Source: Candidatus Omnitrophota bacterium
GTDB lineage: Bacteria; Omnitrophota; Koll11; Aquiviventales; Aquiviventaceae
Assembly: GCA_023247285.1 (NCBI GenBank)
Contig: JAHFGU010000065.1
Span: 1-7,870 of the forward strand
Length of the DNA: 7,870 bases
Direction of reading: 5' to 3'
Position numbers and translations under genes: made by a program. The notes beneath the pieces are model-generated. The model saw nothing but the letters and a program-made list of their open reading frames with translations. It was not told the origin of the DNA and did no database searches. Positions 1 to 5,940 of this stretch are shown here, piece by piece (within the stretch, counting starts at the first letter, position 1; every line of letters starts with the position of its first letter).

Positions 1-800
1 CCCTGCGCGCCTTCGTGGATCCGGGCGAAGAGGTGCTGGTCGCCGCCCCGACCTTCCTCATCTACGAGCTGCAGGCGAGGGCCTGCGGGGCTTTGGTGCG
101 GGTGGTGCCGCTGCGCGAGTTCCGGTACGATCTGCCGGCCATGCGCGCGGCCGCGACCCCGCACACGAAGATCATTTTCATCGCCAACCCGGACAACCCG
201 ACCGGCACGTATGTGACCGCGCGCGAGCTGGACGGCTTCCTGCGCGGATTGCCGGCGCAGACGATCGTGTTCATGGACGAAGCCTACTACGAGTTCGTGG
301 AGGCGGCGGACTATCCGCAGACGCTGCGCTGGGTGGCTGAGCGGCCCCTCATCGTCACGCGGAGCTTCTCCAAGGCCTACGGGCTCGCGGGGCTGCGCGT
401 GGGCTACGGGGTGGCGCAGCCCGGCCTCATCGCCGCGATGGAGGCGGTGCGCGAGCCGTTCAATGTCAACAGCCTTGCCCAGGCCGCCGCGGCCGCAGCA
501 CTCGACGACGCCGCGTTTCTCGCGCGCACGCGCGCGACGACGCGCGCAGGCCGCCGGCAGCTCGCCGCCGCGCTCGATCGGCTGCGCGTGCGGTACGTGC
601 CCAGCGCGACCAATTTCCTGCTGCTGCAGCTTGGGCCGCGGGCGCCGGAGATCGCGCAGGCGCTGCTGCGGCGCGGGGTCATCGTGCGCGAGATGGGCGC
701 GTGGAAGCTGGAGGGCTGCCTGCGCGTGACGATCGGCACCGCAGCGGAGAACCGCCGCTTCATCCAAGCCTTGAAGTTCGCACTAGGCTCCAGGTTCTAG
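1..800 (+). CDS. hisC: Histidinol-phosphate aminotransferase, 5' truncated
   Basis: PLP-dependent class I/II aminotransferase that converts imidazole acetol phosphate and glutamate to histidinol phosphate in cytosolic histidine synthesis; members in aro clusters may also transaminate aromatic keto acids. The reading frame is open from base 3 and its start lies outside the window, so the N-terminal third or so is missing. Visible family motifs are DPGEEVLVAAPTF, the NPDNPTGT loop, FMDEAYYEF (Asp contacting the PLP ring nitrogen) and SFSKAYGLAGLRVGYG, whose Lys (codon 372-374) should form the Schiff base. The C-terminal LRVTIGTAAENRRF supplies the substrate-phosphate Arg region. The natural end is near QALKFAL; the last residues GSRF and the TAG stop lie inside a heptad repeat that fills the gap to aroF. 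hisC is the likely name; an aromatic aminotransferase role is inferred from context only. Confidence 0.9.
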   Translation, partial: LRAFVDPGEEVLVAAPTFLIYELQARACGALVRVVPLREFRYDLPAMRAAATPHTKIIFIANPDNPTGTYVTARELDGFLRGLPAQTIVFMDEAYYEFVEAADYPQTLRWVAERPLIVTRSFSKAYGLAGLRVGYGVAQPGLIAAMEAVREPFNVNSLAQAAAAAALDDAAFLARTRATTRAGRRQLAAALDRLRVRYVPSATNFLLLQLGPRAPEIAQALLRRGVIVREMGAWKLEGCLRVTIGTAAENRRFIQALKFALGSRF

Positions 801-846
801 GCTCAAGGCTCACGGGTGTTGTAGCCTTCAGCCTCGAGCCTTCAGC
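785..846. repeat. Heptad-periodic inverted repeat, family A copy 1
   Basis: The left arm is four 7-base units beginning AGG at 785, 792, 799 and 806 (aggctcc, aggttct, aggctca, aggctca). The right arm begins AGC at 823, 830, 837 and 844 (agccttc, agcctcg, agccttc). The right arm is roughly the reverse complement of the left, so the stretch can form an imperfect hairpin with a loop near 813-822. It spans the end of hisC, including its stop codon, and stops just before the aroF ribosome binding site. A second copy with the same architecture lies at 2813-2880. No T-tract follows, so I do not call it a terminator. Confidence 0.8.
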
Positions 847-853
847 GAATGTG

Positions 854-859
854 AGGAGG
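854..859 (+). promoter_or_regulatory. Ribosome binding site of aroF
   Basis: AGGAGG lies six bases before the ATG at 866. It fixes the aroF start there although the frame is open upstream to 701: the upstream part overlaps hisC and the repeat and matches no DAHP synthase N-terminus. Confidence 0.85.
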
Positions 860-865
860 GTTCTC

Positions 866-1930
866 ATGATTATTGTCTTGAAGCCTAGGGCCACCAAGAA
901 GCAGGTCGACCATCTCATCGAGCGCATCAAGGCGCTCGGATTGAAGCCGATGGTCTCGAAGGGCACCGAGCGGACCATCATCGGCGTCATCGGCTCCGAA
1001 GACATCCTGCGGGTGCAGCCGCTGGAGGTCATCCCGGGCGTCGAGAAAGTCATGCCCGTCCTGAAGCCTTACAAGCTCGTCTCCCGCGAGTTCAAGCCGG
1101 AGCCGAGCGTGGTCCAGGTCGGCGGCGTCCTTCGGCCTGGCTCAGGACGCCGACCTGAGCCAAGCCGAATGGTCGGCGTGAACATCGGCGGCAAGGCGCT
1201 CGTGGTCATGGCCGGCCCCTGCTCGGTGGAGAACCGGGCCATGCTCGCCGAGACCGCGAAGCTCGTGCGCCGCGCCGGCGCGCACGTGCTGCGGGGCGGG
1301 GCGTTCAAGCCGCGGACCTCGCCGTACTCCTTCCAGGGGCTCGGCGAGGAGGGGTTGAAGTTCCTCGCCGACGTCGGGCGGGAGCTCCAGATGCCGGTGG
1401 TCACGGAAATCATGGATGCGCGGGACATCGGGCTGCTCGAGCAGTACGCAGACATCATTCAGGTCGGCGCGCGCAACATGCAGAACTTCGATCTCCTGAA
1501 AGAGGTTGGCCTCTCCAAGAAACCGGTGCTGCTCAAGCGCGGGCTGGCCGCGACCATCACCGAGTTCCTGCTCGCGGCGGAGTACATCCTCAGCCAGGGC
1601 AATTTCAACGTGGTCCTGTGCGAGCGCGGCATCCGGACCTTCGAGGATCAGACGCGCTTCACGCTAGACCTCAACGCCATCCCGGTGATCAAGCGCCTGT
1701 CGCACCTGCCGGTGATCGTGGATCCTAGCCACGGCACCGGCGCGTGGGAATACGTCGGCCCGATGGCCAGGGCGGCCATCGCCGCCGGCGCGGACGGCCT
1801 GATGATCGAGGTGCATCCGAACCCGGAAGTAGCCCTCTCGGACGGGCCGCAGTCGCTGCTGCCCAAGAAGTTCGCGGCCCTGGTCCAGGACCTGCGCAAC
1901 ATCGCGAAGGTCGTCGGCCGCACGTTATAG
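866..1930 (+). CDS. aroF: 3-deoxy-7-phosphoheptulonate synthase with ferredoxin-like regulatory domain
   Basis: Condenses phosphoenolpyruvate and erythrose 4-phosphate to DAHP, the first committed shikimate-pathway step, in the cytosol. The 354-residue product has an N-terminal ferredoxin-like domain (residues 1 to about 75, [15 protein letters not shown] onward), which in the Thermotoga maritima enzyme mediates tyrosine feedback inhibition, followed by a TIM barrel with [48 protein letters not shown] and EVHPNP. Expected metal ligands are Cys119, His289, Glu315 and Asp326. From memory the T. maritima ligands are C102, H272, E298 and D309, so every one is displaced by exactly 17 residues. This matches a 51-base in-frame insertion in the linker between the two domains (about residues 88-105), where a palindromic element adds [17 protein letters not shown]. 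The core is intact, so the enzyme is probably active; whether feedback control is altered is unknown. tyrA follows after 25 bases. Confidence 0.95.
   Translation: MIIVLKPRATKKQVDHLIERIKALGLKPMVSKGTERTIIGVIGSEDILRVQPLEVIPGVEKVMPVLKPYKLVSREFKPEPSVVQVGGVLRPGSGRRPEPSRMVGVNIGGKALVVMAGPCSVENRAMLAETAKLVRRAGAHVLRGGAFKPRTSPYSFQGLGEEGLKFLADVGRELQMPVVTEIMDARDIGLLEQYADIIQVGARNMQNFDLLKEVGLSKKPVLLKRGLAATITEFLLAAEYILSQGNFNVVLCERGIRTFEDQTRFTLDLNAIPVIKRLSHLPVIVDPSHGTGAWEYVGPMARAAIAAGADGLMIEVHPNPEVALSDGPQSLLPKKFAALVQDLRNIAKVVGRTL
1129..1179. repeat. In-frame palindromic element, family B copy 1 (in aroF)
   Basis: Arms 1131-1146 (TTCGGCCTGGCTCAGG) and 1154-1169 (CCTGAGCCAAGCCGAA) are complementary at 15 of 16 positions around a 7-base loop. 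The element is bounded by CGGCGT at 1123-1128 and 1174-1179, a spacing of 51 bases or 17 codons. Removing 51 bases restores VQVGGVNIGG, which aligns without gaps to the T. maritima linker. The 53 bases at 1127-1179 match 3283-3335 in cmk at 45 positions without gaps, in the same orientation and codon phase. Confidence 0.9.
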
Positions 1931-1955
1931 AGCAGGGCGATCCTTTTGAGACAGG

Positions 1956-2801
1956 ATGCCCAAGTTTAACCAAGTCACGATTGTGGGGCTGGGGCTGATC
2001 GGCGGGTCGCTGGGGCTCGCGCTGCGGCGCCGGCGCTTGGCGCGCGAGGTGATCGGGCTCTCCCGCCGCGCGGCGACTGTGCGGCAGGCGATCCGGCGCG
2101 GCGCCATCGACCGCGGGACTACGGACGCGCGGCGCGCGGTCCAGGACGCCGACCTGGTCGTGCTCGCAGCGCCGGTGGATGCCATCGCGCCGCAGGCCGT
2201 GCGCCTGGCGCGGTTCATGCGCCCCGGCAGCATTCTGACGGACGTCGGGAGCACGAAGGCGCGGATCGTGCGCGCGCTCGAACGGGCCTTGCCGCGGCAC
2301 GTGGCGTTTGTCGGCGGCCATCCGCTGGCCGGCTCCGAGCAGCGCGGCCTGCAGGCGGCCACCCCGAGGCTCTTTGACGGCTCCGTCTGCATTCTCACTC
2401 CGGATCGCCGGACCGACCGCGCGGCGCTGCGCCGGGTGGCGGCGTTCTGGAAGCCGCTCGTGGGCCGCGTCGTGATCATGGACCCTCGCCGGCACGACCG
2501 GCTGCTGGCGCAGACCAGCCACGTGTCGCACGCGCTCGCCTACTGCCTGGCGCTGTCCGTCGAGGCCGACGGGTCAGCGAGCCTGCCGCCGAGCTTCCTC
2601 GATGCGACCCGCGTGGCAAAGAGCGACCCGGACTTGTGGGACGATATCTTCCTCACCAATCGAGCCGAGATCCTGCGCGCGATGGCCCGGTTTGAAACCG
2701 GCTGGCGCGGCCTGCGTAGACTCCTCGCCCGGTCCGACCGCGCAGGGCTGCGCCGGTTCCTCGCGGCGGCCAAGGCGCGACGCGATGCCCTCGAGCCGTA
2801 A
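1956..2801 (+). CDS. tyrA: Prephenate (or arogenate) dehydrogenase
   Basis: Oxidatively decarboxylates prephenate to 4-hydroxyphenylpyruvate, or arogenate to tyrosine, in tyrosine synthesis. The 281-residue single-domain protein (no fused chorismate mutase or ACT domain) has an N-terminal Rossmann fold with GLGLIGG (residues 11-17), then GGHPLAGSE with the probable catalytic His122, QTSHVSHAL, and the signature [15 protein letters not shown] from residue 218. After strand beta 2 the sequence is GLSRRAAT (34-41) where NAD enzymes usually carry an acidic residue; this resembles the Ser-Arg segment of the Synechocystis NADP-dependent arogenate dehydrogenase, so an NADP preference is inferred. 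The ATG at 1956 has only a weak GAG upstream, but the motif spacing from Met1 is normal. The 3' end overlaps the upstream candidate start of cmk by 17 bases. aroA, which commonly follows tyrA, is absent. Confidence 0.92.
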   Translation: MPKFNQVTIVGLGLIGGSLGLALRRRRLAREVIGLSRRAATVRQAIRRGAIDRGTTDARRAVQDADLVVLAAPVDAIAPQAVRLARFMRPGSILTDVGSTKARIVRALERALPRHVAFVGGHPLAGSEQRGLQAATPRLFDGSVCILTPDRRTDRAALRRVAAFWKPLVGRVVIMDPRRHDRLLAQTSHVSHALAYCLALSVEADGSASLPPSFLDATRVAKSDPDLWDDIFLTNRAEILRAMARFETGWRGLRRLLARSDRAGLRRFLAAAKARRDALEP

Positions 2802-3672
2802 GAAGCCGCTCAAGGCTCAAGGCTCGAGGCTCAAGGCAGCCGCTTCAGCCTGCAGTCTTCAGCCTTCGGCCTCGGGCCGCAAGTCGCTTGTCGTGACGAT
2901 CGACGGCCCGGCCGGCGTGGGCAAAAGCACCGCGGCGAAGCTGCTGGCCAAGCAGCTCGGGCTCCTCTACCTCGACACCGGTGCGACGTATCGAGCGCTG
3001 GCGTACGCGGCGCTGCGGCACGGCCTTCATCCGCTGGCCGACGCCAAGCGGCTGGCCGAGCTGGCCCGGCGGCTGCCGCTGCGATTGCGCGAGGCCGGTC
3101 GCGGCCAGCTGCGCTTCCTGCTCAACGGCGTGGACATCACCACCGCGATCCGCACGGAAGAGGTGTCGGAAGCGGCCGCCCAGATCTCCCAGCACCCCGG
3201 CGTCCGCGCCGCCATGGTCCGCCGGCAGCGCGAGCTGGCTGCGCGCGGCTACGCCAAGCCTGAGCCTGGTCGAGTGGTCGGCGTCCTTCGGCTTGGCTCA
3301 GGACGCCGCCCTGAGTGGAATCGAATGGCCGGCGTCGTGGCTGAGGGCCGCGATACCGGCTCGGTGGTGTTTCCGCGCGCCGCCTACAAGTTTTTCCTCG
3401 ATGCTGACCCGGCGGTGCGCGCCCGCCGCCGCCAGGGCGAGCTGTCGCGCCTCTATACCTCCAGCCCGCCGCTGGTCCAGGTGCAGGAGCAGCTGCGGTT
3501 CCGCGACCGGCTGGACCGCAATCGCCGCGTGGGCCCGCTCGTCAAGCCGCGAGGCGCGATCGAATTGGACACGACGCGCTTGACCGCTGAGCAGGTGGTG
3601 CGCGCGATGATGAGCCACATGGCCGCCGCCGACTCAAGGTGTCAGGCACCAAAGGTGTCTGACACCTTTTGA
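2785..3672 (+). CDS. cmk: Cytidylate kinase enlarged by repeat-derived segments
   Basis: Phosphorylates CMP/dCMP with ATP in the cytosol, recycling CMP from RNA and lipid turnover. From the ATG at 2785 the product is 295 residues; typical Cmk has about 220-230. Motifs: P-loop GPAGVGKS (41-48), YLDTGATYRA, NGVDITTAIRTEEVS, and GRD (188-190), known in the family to contact CMP. Three segments look foreign: residues about 8-36 lie in heptad repeat A; about 27 extra residues before VVAEGRD include repeat B ([17 protein letters not shown]); and the tail CQAPKVSDTF comes from palindrome C. The alternative GTG start at 2893 gives MTIDGPAGVGKS, a canonical N-terminus (259 residues), and may be the real start; neither start has a clear Shine-Dalgarno. 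The TGA stop overlaps the plsC ATG as TGATG. Identity as Cmk is firm; the start is not. Confidence 0.88.
   Translation: MPSSRKKPLKAQGSRLKAAASACSLQPSASGRKSLVVTIDGPAGVGKSTAAKLLAKQLGLLYLDTGATYRALAYAALRHGLHPLADAKRLAELARRLPLRLREAGRGQLRFLLNGVDITTAIRTEEVSEAAAQISQHPGVRAAMVRRQRELAARGYAKPEPGRVVGVLRLGSGRRPEWNRMAGVVAEGRDTGSVVFPRAAYKFFLDADPAVRARRRQGELSRLYTSSPPLVQVQEQLRFRDRLDRNRRVGPLVKPRGAIELDTTRLTAEQVVRAMMSHMAAADSRCQAPKVSDTF
2813..2880. repeat. Heptad-periodic inverted repeat, family A copy 2
   Basis: The left arm has 7-base units starting AGG at 2813, 2820, 2827 and 2834 (aggctca, aggctcg, aggctca). The right arm has units starting at 2847, 2854, 2861, 2868 and 2875 (agcctgc, agtcttc, agccttc, ggcctcg, ggccgc), roughly the reverse complement of the left, with a short loop near 2838-2846. 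It sits between the tyrA stop and the canonical start of the Cmk fold. If cmk begins at 2785, it is translated in frame. Confidence 0.82.
3259..3336. repeat. In-frame palindromic element, family B copy 2 (in cmk), with a partial duplication
   Basis: The core 3283-3335 matches 1127-1179 in aroF at 45 of 53 positions. The left arm 3287-3302 (TTCGGCTTGGCTCAGG) is the exact reverse complement of the right arm of the aroF copy; its own right arm (3310-3325) has drifted and pairs at about 11 of 16. Unlike aroF, this copy is preceded by a related segment: 3259-3285 and 3310-3336 are similar 27-base direct repeats both starting CCTGAG and ending CGGCGTC, 51 bases apart. The whole segment stays open in the cmk frame. 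Confidence 0.88.
3636..3668. repeat. GGTGTC/GACACC palindromic repeat, family C
   Basis: Arms 3636-3650 (AAGGTGTCAGGCACC) and 3654-3668 (GGTGTCTGACACCTT) pair at 14 of 15 positions, the exception being a G-U wobble in RNA, around an AAA loop; TTTT follows from 3667. Shape and T-run resemble an intrinsic terminator, but it lies inside the end of cmk and two bases before the TGATG junction with plsC. GGTGTCnGACACC palindromes are, as I recall, dispersed in many bacterial genomes. Partial termination or mRNA processing is possible; a dispersed repeat is the safer call. Confidence 0.82.
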
Positions 3673-4307
3673 TGGCGTACGCGCTCACCAAGCTGCTCTG
3701 CTGGCTGCTCTTCCGCCTGCGCTATGGATTTGCGGTGACCGGCCAGCAGCACGTGCCGCGGCGCGGCCCGTTCATTCTCGCCGCCAATCACGTCAGCTTC
3801 CTGGACCCGCCCGTGGTCGGCACCGCCTGCCCGCGGCGGGTCTATTTCATGGCGCGCGCCGACCTCTTCCAGCGGCCGCTGCTGCGCCTGTTCCTGCGCA
3901 GCGTCAACGTCATCCCGCTGCGCCGCGGGGAGGCGGACGTGACGGCCCTGCGCGAGGCGCTCGCGCACCTGCGCGCCGGCAAACCGGTAGCCATCTTCCC
4001 AGAGGGCACCCGGCAGCTCTCCGGCCGGCTCGGCGTGGCGAAGCGCGGAGTGGGCGTGCTGGCCGACCTGGCCGGCGTGCCCATCGTGCCGGCGTACATC
4101 CGCGGCACGCACGAAGCGCTGCCACCTGAGGCCGTGCAGCTGCGCCCGGCGAAAATTCAGGTTGCGTTCGGTCCGCCGATTTCCTATACTGCTACATCTG
4201 TGCCCCGCGACCGCGGCGAGCGCCGCCGCGCCCTGGCCGAGGCGGTGACCGCCGCCTGGCAGGCGCTGCAAGCCCAAGCGGCCGCGGCGGCTCCGCACAC
4301 CACATGA
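3672..4307 (+). CDS. plsC: 1-acyl-sn-glycerol-3-phosphate acyltransferase
   Basis: Membrane-associated acyltransferase expected to add the second acyl chain to lysophosphatidic acid, giving phosphatidic acid for phospholipid synthesis. The 211-residue product has a hydrophobic N-terminus (MAYALTKLLCWLLFRLRYGF), the catalytic HX4D motif as NHVSFLD (His40, Asp45), the substrate-binding block FPEGTR (109-114) and VPIVPAYIRGT. The C-terminus is Ala-rich. The ATG at 3672 overlaps the cmk stop in TGATG, and the gene ends in an ATGA overlap with rpsA, implying translational coupling on both sides. A TTG one codon upstream is possible but less likely. Its place between cmk and rpsA recurs in some bacterial phyla. 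Family membership is secure; acyl-donor and exact lysophospholipid specificity cannot be read from sequence. Confidence 0.9.
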   Translation: MAYALTKLLCWLLFRLRYGFAVTGQQHVPRRGPFILAANHVSFLDPPVVGTACPRRVYFMARADLFQRPLLRLFLRSVNVIPLRRGEADVTALREALAHLRAGKPVAIFPEGTRQLSGRLGVAKRGVGVLADLAGVPIVPAYIRGTHEALPPEAVQLRPAKIQVAFGPPISYTATSVPRDRGERRRALAEAVTAAWQALQAQAAAAAPHTT

Positions 4308-5905
4308 GCACAACCGAAGCCGCAGTCCCAATGACCGACGCGCCGATCTTGACGCTGTCCGACCTCTACGCCCAGAGCCTGCGGGTGATTACCGAGGGCC
4401 AGATCGTGAAAGGCCGGGTGATCGCCGTGACCGGCCAGGATGTCCTGGTCGACATCGGCTTCAAATCCGAAGGCTCGATCTCGCGCTCGGAGTTCGGCGC
4501 CCAGCCCCTGGCCGTCGGCGATGAAGTGGAAGTCTTCGTCGAGAACGTCGAGGATGAGCAGGGCATGGTCATCCTCTCGAAGCACAAGGCCGACCGGCAA
4601 AAGGGCTGGGAGCGCATCATCAGCGCCTGCAAGGAAGGGGATGTCATCGAAGGCCGCCCGGTCCGCAAGGTGAAGGGCGGCCTCATGGTGGATATCGGCA
4701 TCGAGGCGTTCATGCCGGCGTCGCTGGCCTCCTTCAAGGGCTACGCCAACCTCGACAGCCTCGTCGGCCAGACCCTCAAGTTCCAGATCCTCAAGATCAG
4801 CCGCGCCCGCAAGAACATCGTCGTCTCGCACCGCGACTACCTCCTCAGGGAAAAGGACCAAATCCGGCAGAAGCTCATCGAGTCGCTGACCGTCGGGGAG
4901 CGCCGCACCGGCACCGTCAAGAACCTCACCGATTTCGGGGCGTTCATCGACCTCGGCGGGGTGGACGGCCTGCTGCACATCGGCGACATCTCGTGGGGCC
5001 GCATCGGGCACCCCTCTGACGTGCTGAACGTCGGGCAGCAAGTGGACATCGTCGTGCTGTCCGTCGACCGCCAATCCAACAAGGTTTCGCTTGGGCTCAA
5101 GCAGCTGCTGCCCAGCCCCTGGCAGCACGCGGAAGAGAAGTATCCGGCAAGCACGCGGGTCAAGGGCCGCGTCGTGAACCTCGTGCCCTATGGCGCGTTC
5201 GTCGAGGTGGAGCCGGGCATTGAAGGCCTGGTGCACATCTCCGAGCTCTCCTGGTCGAAGCGGATCTCGCATCCCTCCGAGCTCCTGCAGGTCGGGCAGG
5301 AGATTGAGGCGGTAGTGCTCTCGGTGGACGCCAAGAACCAGCGCCTGTCCCTGGGCATGCGGCAGGCGATGGGCGACCCGTGGCAGCACGCCAAAGAGAA
5401 GTACACGCCAGGCGCCAAGGTCGTCGGGCGGGTGCGGCAGCTGACCGACTACGGCGCCTTCATCGAGCTGGAAGACGGGCTCGAAGGCATGCTCCACAAC
5501 GCCGACATCTCCTGGACCCGCAAGATCAACCACCCCTCCGAAGTCCTCAAGAAGGGCCGGATGGTAGATGTGGTGGTGCTGACCTGCGAGCCGGACAACC
5601 ACCGCATCACCCTGGGCATGAAGCAGCTTATGGAAGACCCCTGGCCGCAGCTGGTCCAGCAGTTTTCGCTCCACGCGGTCGTTGAGGGCACGATCACGAA
5701 GGTGGCCGGTTTCGGCCTCTTCGTGGAGATTGCCAAGGACGTCGAAGGCCTCACGCACCTCTCCGAGCTCGAGTTGGGCCCCAATGAGAAGCTGGATGAC
5801 CGCTACAAGGTTGGTCAGAAGATCCGGGCGCAGGTGATCAAGCTCGACGAGCTCGAGCGCAAGATCGGCCTCAGTAACAAGAACCTCCCGCCCGAAACTT
5901 CGTAG
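4304..5905 (+). CDS. rpsA: 30S ribosomal protein S1
   Basis: Binds the 30S subunit and unfolds and captures mRNA for translation initiation. The 533-residue product contains six S1/OB-fold domains starting at about residues 31, 111, 197, 282, 368 and 455. Domains 1-2 are divergent (ribosome-binding type), and 3-6 show the RNA-binding signature such as GTVKNLTDFGAFIDLGGVDGLLHIGDISW, with linkers SPWQHAEEKY and DPWQHAKEKY. Length and domain number match the E. coli-type S1 (557 residues) rather than the short four-domain Firmicute proteins. The ATG at 4304 overlaps the plsC stop (ATGA) and lacks a Shine-Dalgarno, so coupling or SD-independent initiation is likely; a second in-frame ATG is at 4331, still upstream of domain 1. 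No repeat insertions are seen in this gene. Confidence 0.97.
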   Translation: MSTTEAAVPMTDAPILTLSDLYAQSLRVITEGQIVKGRVIAVTGQDVLVDIGFKSEGSISRSEFGAQPLAVGDEVEVFVENVEDEQGMVILSKHKADRQKGWERIISACKEGDVIEGRPVRKVKGGLMVDIGIEAFMPASLASFKGYANLDSLVGQTLKFQILKISRARKNIVVSHRDYLLREKDQIRQKLIESLTVGERRTGTVKNLTDFGAFIDLGGVDGLLHIGDISWGRIGHPSDVLNVGQQVDIVVLSVDRQSNKVSLGLKQLLPSPWQHAEEKYPASTRVKGRVVNLVPYGAFVEVEPGIEGLVHISELSWSKRISHPSELLQVGQEIEAVVLSVDAKNQRLSLGMRQAMGDPWQHAKEKYTPGAKVVGRVRQLTDYGAFIELEDGLEGMLHNADISWTRKINHPSEVLKKGRMVDVVVLTCEPDNHRITLGMKQLMEDPWPQLVQQFSLHAVVEGTITKVAGFGLFVEIAKDVEGLTHLSELELGPNEKLDDRYKVGQKIRAQVIKLDELERKIGLSNKNLPPETS

Positions 5906-5940
5906 TCCGCTCCGTGACCGGCCCCGCGGTCGCTCCTCGC

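Noticed and set aside
701..865. Upstream extension of aroF to 701
   Set aside because: It overlaps hisC and runs through repeat A; a strong ribosome binding site precedes the ATG at 866, which gives the canonical N-terminus.
1117..1178. GGTCGGCG at 1117-1124 and 1171-1178 as a target-site duplication
   Set aside because: GGTCGGCG also precedes the core in cmk, so it seems part of the element; the 51-base spacing (CGGCGT) fits the protein alignment better than this 54-base spacing.
1725..2531. 268-codon open frame on the - strand over tyrA
   Set aside because: It is fully antisense to a well-supported tyrA and Arg/Pro/Ala-rich, as expected from high third-position GC.
5914..5933. Hairpin between rpsA and tyrS as a transcription terminator
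   Set aside because: It is a seven-base-pair stem with one G-U pair and no T-run; the gap is short and co-transcription more likely.
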